This document shows, one piece after another, positions 1 to 6,583 of a stretch of DNA of 64,000 nt. Each line of letters begins with the position of its first letter. Position 1 is the stretch's first letter. A program made the translations under genes and the position numbers. This DNA comes from Planctomycetota bacterium. GTDB lineage: Bacteria > Planctomycetota > UBA1135. The stretch covers positions 248,001 to 312,000 of the forward strand of contig QQUA01000016.1 of NCBI GenBank assembly GCA_008501825.1. The letters are read 5' to 3'. The notes beneath the pieces were generated by a model. The model did no database searches. It saw nothing but the letters and a program-made list of their open reading frames with translations, and was not told the origin of the DNA.

Positions 1-32
1 CAAGAGAGAAAAAGCAGCTTCCGCGCTCAAGA

Positions 33-389
33 TCAGCGACGGCGGGTCGCTTTGCGGCGAGTCGTCTTGCGACGGGTTGCCTTCTTGCGAGTGGCCTTCT
101 TCCGCGAAGCCTTCTTGCGGGTCGCCTTCTTGCGGGTGGTCTTGCGACGGGTCGCCTTCTTGCGAGTGGCCTTCTTCCGCGAAGCCTTCTTGCGGGTCGC
201 CTTCTTGCGAGTGGTCTTGCGGCGAGTCGCCTTCTTGCGCGTAGCCTTCTTGCGGGTGGCCTTGCGACGCGTGGCCTTCTTGCGGGTAGTCTTGCGACGC
301 GTGGCCTTTTTGCGAGTGGTCTTCCTTCGCGTAGTTTTGCGAGCCGCCTTCTTACGGGTGGCCCTTCTTGCCTTCTTTCTTGTAGCCAT
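33..389 (-). CDS. Histone H1-like Lys/Arg-rich repeat protein
   Basis: This gene encodes 118 residues built almost wholly from four- and five-residue units such as KKAT, RRKT and KKAS. The composition is like eukaryotic H1 tails, AlgP and other bacterial H1-like proteins, so it probably binds nucleic acid and affects nucleoid compaction; that role is inferred from composition only. No folded domain is visible. The start ATG is preceded by a GGAGAA Shine-Dalgarno-like run. The gene lies downstream of bL28 on the same strand, with a strong hairpin between them. The opposite strand is open here only because the repeat is arginine-codon rich. Repeat number is likely to vary between strains. Confidence 0.8.
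   Translation of the reverse strand: MATRKKARRATRKKAARKTTRRKTTRKKATRRKTTRKKATRRKATRKKATRKKATRRKTTRKKATRKKASRKKATRKKATRRKTTRKKATRKKASRKKATRKKATRRKTTRRKATRRR
79..228. repeat. Two tandem 75-bp units in H1-like gene
   Basis: Bases 79-153 are repeated at 154-228 with only a few differences, giving two 25-residue copies in the protein. The unit is itself made of shorter 12-15 base repeats. This is the kind of array that expands and contracts by slippage or recombination while keeping frame. Confidence 0.85.
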
Positions 390-480
390 GTTTTCTCCGA
401 ATCTGGATCCAGAATGGAGCGCCGGAACACGACACCCAGCCGCTCCTATCTGTATCTAATCGTCGTCAGGGTACGAAAAT

Positions 481-519
481 ATCCCCCGGAAATCATTTTT
501 TTTCAGATTTCCGGGGGAT
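481..519 (-). terminator. Perfect 14-bp hairpin after bL28 gene
   Basis: Arms at 481-494 and 506-519 are perfectly complementary and enclose a 10-base loop. It lies between the bL28 stop and the H1-like start, both on the minus strand, so it probably ends or attenuates rpmB transcription. The tract after it on the minus strand is only modestly T-rich (ATTTTCG), so termination strength is uncertain. Confidence 0.65.
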
Positions 520-536
520 CTTGGGACGGTCGAAGT

Positions 537-860
537 CTACTTGTCCGCCTTTTCTCCAGCCTGTTTGCTAAACGCACGATTGCGTCCGCGCAGTGCTTTG
601 ACTAAGGGAACCACTTGTTCTTGACCATCGATGGTGACTCGGATTTTTCCGGATTTGATCACCGAGGTGGCAAGTTTCATACGGGTCACCGTGCCATTCG
701 GAAGTAGAACACGGACCTTTTGGATGTTGGCCTTGAACTTCCTTTTGGTGTGACCGGTGGTCTTCAAGCCCACCCCACCCTTTTTCTTGGGCAGGCCGCG
801 CCGGGCGATGCTCATCCCGGAGACCGTTTTCTTTCCGCTAACTTCGCAGGTACGTGACAT
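537..860 (-). CDS. rpmB: 50S ribosomal protein bL28
   Basis: The 107-residue protein starts MSRTCEVSGKK and continues with the bL28 signature: a block of basic residues around GLPKKKGGVGLK, then TGHTKRKFKANIQKVRV. It is a structural protein of the large ribosomal subunit. The open frame continues 57 codons upstream, but the ATG at 860 matches the family N-terminus and frees the riboswitch region, so I chose it. It is longer than E. coli bL28 (about 78 residues), with an extended basic C-terminal half ending in KQAGEKADK. It is divergent from the gcv operon, so the promoters of both must lie in 861-1200. Confidence 0.93.
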   Translation of the reverse strand: MSRTCEVSGKKTVSGMSIARRGLPKKKGGVGLKTTGHTKRKFKANIQKVRVLLPNGTVTRMKLATSVIKSGKIRVTIDGQEQVVPLVKALRGRNRAFSKQAGEKADK

Positions 861-936
861 GGTGGAGTCCTGGAATTCGAGCCGGGGAGTGTACGCCGGG
901 CCGCCAAAACGGTCAACCGCGGAAACCGCTTTCGGG

Positions 937-965
937 TTGACGACGGTCACCGAGCCTTGGAGAAT
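937..965 (+). promoter_or_regulatory. Candidate sigma-70 promoter of gcv operon
   Basis: TTGACG at 937-942 and GAGAAT at 960-965 are separated by 17 bases, the optimal spacing. Transcription would begin near 972, just before the riboswitch aptamer. The -10 matches four of six consensus bases, so this is a reasonable but unproven call. The part of the intergenic region next to bL28 (861-936) shows no other clear feature. Confidence 0.5.
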
Positions 966-985
966 CTTAGTTCCGGACGAACGTT

Positions 986-1170
986 GCAGGAGAGTTCCGA
1001 GCGTCTCCCGAAACCAATTTCCGAACGGCATTTAGCGCAAAAGCCAGGGCCCGGTCGGAAGTTGCGGGCGAAACCGGACACCGAAGGGGCAAGCGGCTGC
1101 ACCGCGAAACTCTCAGGTAAAGGGACTGCAACTGGACGGACTCCTGAATGGGCAAGCCTGCGGCAGTCCC
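986..1170 (+). promoter_or_regulatory. Glycine riboswitch (gcvT family)
   Basis: The conserved glycine-aptamer core is visible: ACACCGAAGGGGCAAGC at about 1078-1094, then GCGAAACTCTCAGGTAAAGG at 1104-1123. A GGAGAG at 989-994 could pair with CTCTC at 1110-1114 as P1, and TTCCGA at 995-1000 with TCGGAA at 1035-1040. Downstream, GGGACTGC (1122-1129) can pair with GCAGTCCC (1163-1170) as an expression-platform hairpin. I see one convincing core rather than the usual tandem pair. The element sits directly before gcvT and should switch on glycine cleavage when glycine is abundant. Confidence 0.87.
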
Positions 1171-1201
1171 AAACTGGGGGCAACGCTGAACTGGCCTGTC
1201 C

Positions 1202-2287
1202 ATGTCTCAACCGCCCCTGCACCGTACTTCTCTTCACGCCGCTCATCAGGCCGCCGGAGCCAAGCTGGTTCCCTTTGCCGGTTGGGAAATGCCGCTGGAT
1301 TACGGCTCCATTTTGGAAGAGTCGCGGACCGTCCGGCAAGCTTGCGGTTTATTCGACGTCTCGCACATGGGCCGGTTTTGGTTTCACGGCCCCAAAGTCG
1401 CTGAAGAATTGGATCGAGCCTTGGGCGGTGCCATCGTCGATCAACCGGTGGGCAAAGCCCGCTACACCGTGTTGTTGACCGAGCAAGGCACCTTTCTCGA
1501 CGATTTGCTGACCTATCGAGTGGCGGAAGATCGCTTTTTCATGGTGGTCAACGCGTCCAACCGGGAGCAGGACTTTGCCGTACTGCGCCAGCGGATCCAA
1601 AACTCGGACATGGAAGACCGCACCCTCGACGGTGGCGGCATTTTGGCTTTGCAAGGCCCTGATAGCCGGCGCCAATTGGCCCTCTTAAACGGCGGGAATG
1701 AAGATTTCTGTCCCGCATTTTTGGATTTGGCTTGGCTGCAAACCCCGGAATTTGGGGAATTGTTCATTGCCCGGACCGGTTACACCGGTGAGCACGGCTA
1801 CGAAATCTTTGCCAACCCCGAGCAAATGACCGCGGTTTGGCAACGACTGATGCAAGCCGGGGTGGCTCCGGTGGGTTTAGGTGCCCGGGATGTCCTGCGC
1901 CTGGAAGCCGGCATGCCTCTGTACGGCCACGAAATCGATCCTCAGACTCATCCGTTCGAAGCCGGGTTGAGATTTGCGATCAAAGGCTGGAAAACCCGGG
2001 AATTCGTCGGCGGAGAAGCTTTGCGGGCGATGCCGGAAGCCCAGCGCCGCTTGATCGGTTTGACAGCCGAAAAGCGGGTGCCTCGCCAAGGTTATCCCTT
2101 GCTTTGCAACGGCCGCGAAGTCGGTCAGGTCTGTTCCGGCGCCTGGTCCGCCACCCTCGACAAGCCGATCGCCACGGCTTACTTAGAACAAGGGGTGGAA
2201 GGCCCCTTGACGGTGTCCGCCCGCGGCCGGGAATTCCCGGTGGAGCAGGTGGACTTGCCCTTCGTCCCCCATCGCTCCCGTAACTAA
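1202..2287 (+). CDS. gcvT: Aminomethyltransferase, glycine cleavage T-protein
   Basis: T-protein takes the aminomethyl group from lipoylated GcvH and passes its methylene to tetrahydrofolate, releasing ammonia. The 361-residue length is typical. Motifs seen are PFAGWEMP near residue 25, GLFDVSHMG near 50, RTGYTGEHGYEIF in the middle, and GLGARDVLRLEAGMPLYGHE, which belongs to the folate-binding core. It opens the gcvT-H-PA-PB-lipM-like operon, with 15 bases before gcvH, and lies directly behind a glycine riboswitch. No strong Shine-Dalgarno precedes the ATG. Confidence 0.96.
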   Translation: MSQPPLHRTSLHAAHQAAGAKLVPFAGWEMPLDYGSILEESRTVRQACGLFDVSHMGRFWFHGPKVAEELDRALGGAIVDQPVGKARYTVLLTEQGTFLDDLLTYRVAEDRFFMVVNASNREQDFAVLRQRIQNSDMEDRTLDGGGILALQGPDSRRQLALLNGGNEDFCPAFLDLAWLQTPEFGELFIARTGYTGEHGYEIFANPEQMTAVWQRLMQAGVAPVGLGARDVLRLEAGMPLYGHEIDPQTHPFEAGLRFAIKGWKTREFVGGEALRAMPEAQRRLIGLTAEKRVPRQGYPLLCNGREVGQVCSGAWSATLDKPIATAYLEQGVEGPLTVSARGREFPVEQVDLPFVPHRSRN

Positions 2288-2302
2288 AACCTGAAAACCA
2301 GC

Positions 2303-2689
2303 ATGCGTCCTGCCGATCGTTCCTATCTGGAAAGCCACGAGTGGGCCCGTTTGGACGGTGACGTGGTCACCGTAGGCATCACCGACTTCGCCGTCGAACA
2401 ACTCGGCGAGTTGGTTTACCTGGACCTTCCCGATGAAGGGCGAAAGTTAGACAAAGGAGAAGTCTTCGGCGAGGTGGAGTCGGTGAAGGCGGTATCCGAT
2501 CTGCTCGCCCCGGTGGCCGGAGAAGTGGTGGAAGTCCACAGTTCCCTGGCCGACGAATTGGAAGACTTGCAGCAAGACCCGATGGAAAAGGGTTGGCTGC
2601 TGAAAATCCGAGTGGCCGACGGCCAATCGGCGTTGGCGGGATTGTTGGACGCCGCCGCCTATGAAGGCCTGGTGGCCGAGGAGCATTAA
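2303..2689 (+). CDS. gcvH: Glycine cleavage system H-protein
   Basis: This 128-residue protein is the lipoyl carrier that shuttles the aminomethyl group between P- and T-proteins. The lipoyl-lysine motif GEVESVKAVSDL is present, placing the modified lysine at about residue 62. The ligand-independent core (SHEWARLDGDVVTVGITDFA, then GELVYLDLPDEG) is standard. It sits 15 bases after gcvT and 21 before gcvPA. The downstream octanoyltransferase-like gene could supply its cofactor. Confidence 0.96.
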   Translation: MRPADRSYLESHEWARLDGDVVTVGITDFAVEQLGELVYLDLPDEGRKLDKGEVFGEVESVKAVSDLLAPVAGEVVEVHSSLADELEDLQQDPMEKGWLLKIRVADGQSALAGLLDAAAYEGLVAEEH

Positions 2690-2710
2690 TTTTTTTCCTG
2701 AAGAATCGCC

Positions 2711-4072
2711 ATGCCTTACATCCAGAACACGGCGGAAGATCAAAAAGCCATGCTGGAGGCGATTGGAGTCGCCTCCATGGAAGATTTGTTTGCACCGATT
2801 CCTGCTTCCATGAGGTTGACGGAATCGATGGATTTGCCGGCCGGCCTCACCGAAAGTGAGTTGCGGGAGGAAGTCCGCCGCTTGGGTTCCTGGAATCGTC
2901 CGGCGACTTCAGGCCCCTGCTTTTTGGGTGCCGGTTGCTACGACCACGATTGGCCTGCCCTGGTCGATCATCTGATGCAACGAAGCGAGTTTCTGACCGC
3001 TTACACCCCCTATCAACCGGAGTGCTCTCAAGGCACCCTGCAGTGGATCTATGAATTCCAATCCATGATTGCCGAGTTGTGCGGCATGGAAGTGGCCAAT
3101 GCTTCCATGTACGACGGGGCTTCCGCCTGCGCCGAAGCCGCCTTGTTGGCGGTCTCCAGCACCCGGCGGCGGAAAGTGGTGATCTCCGCCGGTTTGCACC
3201 CGCAAGCTCTGGAAACCATCATCACCTATTTGAAGCATCAAGACACCGAAGTGGTGATCGCACCGCTGCAGGACGGCCGCACCGATTGGCAGGAGTTGGT
3301 CGATAAGGAAACCGCGGCGGTATTCGTCCAACAACCGAACTTCCTCGGTTTGGTGGAAGATCTGCAAAGCCCTGCGGAGATCGCCAAAGCCAACGGTGCC
3401 CTGTCGGTGGCTTCGATTTACCCGGTGGCCATGGGCCTGCTGCGCTCCCCCGGCCAAGCCGGTTTCGACATCGTGGTCGGCGACGGTCAATCCCTGGGCG
3501 TCCCCATGGGTTTCGGCGGCCCCCACTTCGGCTTTTTCGCCACCCGGCAGAAATTCGTGCGCAAACTGCCCGGCCGCCTGGTCGGTACCACCGTGGATCG
3601 CCAGGGCAACCGAGCCTTCACCCTGACCTTCCAAACCCGGGAACAGCACATCCGCCGGGAAAAAGCGACTTCCAACATTTGTACGAACAACTCCCTGATT
3701 GCCTTGCGCGGATGCATTCACATGGCGGCGCTAGGCCCGCAAGGGCTGGAAGAAGTGGCCTGCCTCAGCCGCCAGCGGGCTTTGCAACTGAGGGAAGCAT
3801 TGACGGCGGTGGAAGTGATCGAGGAAGCCTTTCCGAAGGCGGCCTTTTTCAATGAGATCCCCTTCCGTTTGGCTTCCGGAGACGCCGCAGTTCAAAAATT
3901 GCGAAGCGCCCTTCATCAAGCAGGAATTTCCGCCGTGGTTCCCATGAGTTGTTGGTATCCCGATTTGGAAGGGGTGTTCACCCTGGCGTGCACCGAAAAA
4001 ACCCGGCCGGAAGACGTCCGGCGCCTGGCGGAAGTCGCCGCCGAAACCTTTCGCATGGAGATGGCGCTGTGA
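2711..4072 (+). CDS. gcvPA: Glycine dehydrogenase (decarboxylating) subunit 1
   Basis: The 453-residue protein is the N-terminal half of the split P-protein, which decarboxylates glycine with PLP bound on the partner subunit. Characteristic segments are MPYIQNTAEDQKAML at the start, FLGAGCYDHDWPALVDHL, YTPYQPECSQGTLQ, and TREQHIRREKATSNICTN. It overlaps gcvPB by GTGA (4069-4072), indicating translational coupling of the two halves. A two-subunit P-protein is common in many bacteria and archaea, in contrast to the single chain of E. coli. Confidence 0.96.
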   Translation: MPYIQNTAEDQKAMLEAIGVASMEDLFAPIPASMRLTESMDLPAGLTESELREEVRRLGSWNRPATSGPCFLGAGCYDHDWPALVDHLMQRSEFLTAYTPYQPECSQGTLQWIYEFQSMIAELCGMEVANASMYDGASACAEAALLAVSSTRRRKVVISAGLHPQALETIITYLKHQDTEVVIAPLQDGRTDWQELVDKETAAVFVQQPNFLGLVEDLQSPAEIAKANGALSVASIYPVAMGLLRSPGQAGFDIVVGDGQSLGVPMGFGGPHFGFFATRQKFVRKLPGRLVGTTVDRQGNRAFTLTFQTREQHIRREKATSNICTNNSLIALRGCIHMAALGPQGLEEVACLSRQRALQLREALTAVEVIEEAFPKAAFFNEIPFRLASGDAAVQKLRSALHQAGISAVVPMSCWYPDLEGVFTLACTEKTRPEDVRRLAEVAAETFRMEMAL

Positions 4073-5526
4073 GCAGGTCCCAGGAAGCTTTGCTGTTCGA
4101 GAAATCAAAACCCGGACGCCGCTGCACCCGCTGGTCCGGTGCGGACCGAAAAGCGGCGATCGAAGGCTTGCCGGATTCGGAATTGCGCGACCAGGCACCG
4201 GCCCTTCCGGAAATGGGCGAATTGGAATTGATGCGTCATTTCACCCGGCTCAGCCAGAAGAATTACGCCATCACCACCAATTTCTACCCCTTGGGTTCCT
4301 GCACCATGAAATACAACCCGGTGGTGCACGAAGCCCTGGCCGCTGAAAGTCAGTGGTCCGGCCTGCATCCGTTGCAAGATCCCGGGGAAGTGCAAGGGGC
4401 CCTGGGCATGATGCATCAATTGCAGGAAGCTCTGGCGGAAATGACCGGCTTGCCGGCGGTCACCCTGCATCCGGCGGCGGGAGCCCAAGGGGAGCTGACC
4501 GCCTTGATGGTGCTTCGCGCTTGGTTGGATGCCCAAGGACAGAACCAACGCCGCACCATCTTGATTCCCGACAGTGCTCACGGCACCAACCCGGCTTCCT
4601 GCACCCTCGCCGGATTCCGGGTGGTCACCATTAAAACTTCCGCCCGAGGTTTGTTGGACGTCGAGGATCTGCGCCAGGCTTTAGGCGAGGACACCGCCGG
4701 CTTGATGATCACCAATCCCAACACATTGGGATTATTTGAAGAAAAGATCGCCGAGATTTGCCAAGCGGTTCATCAGGCCGGCGGCAAGGTTTACATGGAC
4801 GGGGCCAACTTCAACGCCATCGTCGGCGTAGCTCGTCCGGGAGATTTCGGCGTCGACATGATGCACCTGAATCTCCACAAAACCTTCAGCACCCCCCACG
4901 GCGGCGGCGGCCCCGGTTCCGGTCCGATTTGTGTTACGGAGGAGCTTCGAGCCTTCTTGCCGATCCCGATGGTGGTGGAAGAGGAGGACGGTTACCGCTT
5001 GGAACACCAACTTGCCGACAGCATCGGTCGCGTTCGGGGTTTCCACGGCAACTTCCTGGTACTGCTCCGGGCCTTCGCTTACATCCGCCGACTCGGCGCC
5101 GAAGGCATGCGGCGGGTCGCTGAAAATGCGGTTTTAAACGCCAACTACTTGAGGGTTCGGATGCAGGAGGCGTGGCGGATTCCTTACAACCGAATTTGCA
5201 CCCACGAATTCGTCGCTCGCCCGACCAAGGAAATGGGCGAGGCCGGGTCCAAAACCTTGGACATCGCCAAGCGCTTGATCGAGTTCGGATTCCATCCGCC
5301 GACGGTGTACTTCCCCTTGGTGGTCCCGGAAGCTTTGATGATCGAACCGACCGAAACCGAGTCCAAAGAAACCCTCGATGCCTTCGCCGAGGCCATGCAA
5401 CAAATCGCCGAGGAAGCCATCCGAGGAGACGAGGCGCTGAGGGCCGCTCCGCAAACCACTCCGGTACAACGAGTGGACGAAGCTCGGGCAGTGAAAGACC
5501 CGCAACTCTGCTTCCGTTGCTCCTGA
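4069..5526 (+). CDS. gcvPB: Glycine dehydrogenase (decarboxylating) subunit 2
   Basis: This is the PLP-bearing half of the split P-protein. The Schiff-base lysine lies in HLNLHKTFSTPHGGGGPG, about residue 271 with the chosen start. I place the start at the GTG at 4069, inside the gcvPA stop, because it gives the usual N-terminus ...LLFEKSKPGRR and a 485-residue protein; the open frame extends further upstream but only inside gcvPA. Other family segments include HFTRLSQKNYAITTNFYPLG and the PTE motif near the C-terminus (LMIEPTETESKETLDAF). Confidence 0.95.
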   Translation: MSRSQEALLFEKSKPGRRCTRWSGADRKAAIEGLPDSELRDQAPALPEMGELELMRHFTRLSQKNYAITTNFYPLGSCTMKYNPVVHEALAAESQWSGLHPLQDPGEVQGALGMMHQLQEALAEMTGLPAVTLHPAAGAQGELTALMVLRAWLDAQGQNQRRTILIPDSAHGTNPASCTLAGFRVVTIKTSARGLLDVEDLRQALGEDTAGLMITNPNTLGLFEEKIAEICQAVHQAGGKVYMDGANFNAIVGVARPGDFGVDMMHLNLHKTFSTPHGGGGPGSGPICVTEELRAFLPIPMVVEEEDGYRLEHQLADSIGRVRGFHGNFLVLLRAFAYIRRLGAEGMRRVAENAVLNANYLRVRMQEAWRIPYNRICTHEFVARPTKEMGEAGSKTLDIAKRLIEFGFHPPTVYFPLVVPEALMIEPTETESKETLDAFAEAMQQIAEEAIRGDEALRAAPQTTPVQRVDEARAVKDPQLCFRCS

Positions 5527-5559
5527 ACCAGGCAAGCGCGCCGGTCCGCGCTTGGAGTC

Positions 5560-6282
5560 ATGGCAGTGCAAGGAAGATGGCTGTCCGATCCGCCCCTTCC
5601 CGGGGCGGAAAACATGGCTCGAGACGAAGCCCTGTTGGATCTTCGGCGGCTCCCGAGTTTGCGCTTTTATGCTTGGGCCAAACCGACTTTATCCCTGGGA
5701 TATTTTCAAAGCGCTTCCGCCTTGCCGATTGCCGCATTGCGTCAGCGAGGTATTGACGTAGTTCGCCGATCTACCGGCGGCAAAGCCATTCTGCATCACG
5801 AAGAACTTACCTATAGCTTGTGCGCACCGGAGCAGGGTCCGTTGGCCGGAGGTCCGGCAGCAGCCATGGAAAGAATTCATTCGGCTTTGGCTCAGGCGCT
5901 GAGCAACCAGCTTGAACATCCCTTGCGGCTTCGAGGCCAGCAGCCTTTGGCTAGCGATCGGGCTGGAAGCGCTTGGTGTTTTGAAGATTCCAGCCCGCTG
6001 GATCTGGCCTTGGATGGGCGCAAATTACTCGGCTCCGCCGCTCGAAGACGACAGGGCTGGATTCTGTTTCATGGCAGTCTGGTATTGCAGGCTCCGGCGG
6101 AGACTCCAGGCGTTGCGGCGATGCAACAGGAACCGAACGTCACGGCCTTGGTCCAGGCTTTGGAGAGCTCCCTGGACATGGAGTTTGCTCCGGGTCATTG
6201 GAGCCGGGAAGAATTGTCGTTGGCGGCGGAGATTCGCAAGAAGAAGTTCTCCCAAGCCGCCCACACCTTCTCCCGCCCCTGA
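5560..6282 (+). CDS. lipM: LipM-like octanoyltransferase / lipoate ligase family protein
   Basis: This 240-residue protein belongs to the biotin/lipoate A/B ligase fold. It shows VRRSTGGKAILHHEELTYSL (residues 68-87) and DGRKLLGSA with the conserved lysine near 155, followed by FHGSLVL. A cysteine at about 140 in SAWCFED matches the acyl-accepting cysteine position of LipM, and there is no C-terminal accessory domain as in LplA, so octanoyl transfer to GcvH is more likely than ATP-dependent lipoate ligation. It ends the gcv operon, 33 bases after gcvPB, and should provide the H-protein cofactor. The lipoate ligase alternative cannot be excluded. Confidence 0.75.
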   Translation: MAVQGRWLSDPPLPGAENMARDEALLDLRRLPSLRFYAWAKPTLSLGYFQSASALPIAALRQRGIDVVRRSTGGKAILHHEELTYSLCAPEQGPLAGGPAAAMERIHSALAQALSNQLEHPLRLRGQQPLASDRAGSAWCFEDSSPLDLALDGRKLLGSAARRRQGWILFHGSLVLQAPAETPGVAAMQQEPNVTALVQALESSLDMEFAPGHWSREELSLAAEIRKKKFSQAAHTFSRP

Positions 6283-6284
6283 AT

Positions 6285-6426
6285 CTGGTGCAATCTATTG
6301 GAGGTCCGGAATTCAGCGGCCAATTGGCCTGAATTTGGCCTTTGTCCCCCATCGTTGGGCAGGAAAATCGAGGCTTGATCCAGCTTCGAAGAGCTTTTTT
6401 TCCGGACCTCCAATAGATTGCACCAG
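6285..6426. mobile_element. 142-bp MITE-like element with 26-bp perfect inverted repeats
   Basis: Arms at 6285-6310 and 6401-6426 are perfectly complementary over 26 bases (outer sequence CTGGTGCAATCTATTGGAGG). They flank about 90 bases that contain a second palindrome centred on GGCCAATTGGCC and a T7 run at 6394-6400, and hold no gene. The ends resemble the inverted repeats of the IS at 54401-55535 (AAACTGG...TATTGGAGGT), so this looks like a non-autonomous derivative. It begins 2 bases after the lipM-like stop. I found no clear target duplication. The remaining stretch to 6583 holds no supported gene. Confidence 0.7.
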
Positions 6427-6583
6427 TTTCCTTAAGTGAAACGGAGATCTGAATTTCCGGTTTTCCTGTAACCCCGCCAACAGCCTTTCGTCAGCCATAT
6501 CAAGCGGCACCTGGCCCATTTCAGGGATAGCCTTGCTTTGGAACTGCCCGTGCCGGTCAATGGAAACCTTGGCTGCACGAATC

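Noticed and set aside
52..459. Long plus-strand frame opposite the H1-like gene
   Set aside because: Its hydrophobic repeats are the antisense of the Arg/Lys repeat; the minus strand has the start, Shine-Dalgarno and known composition class.
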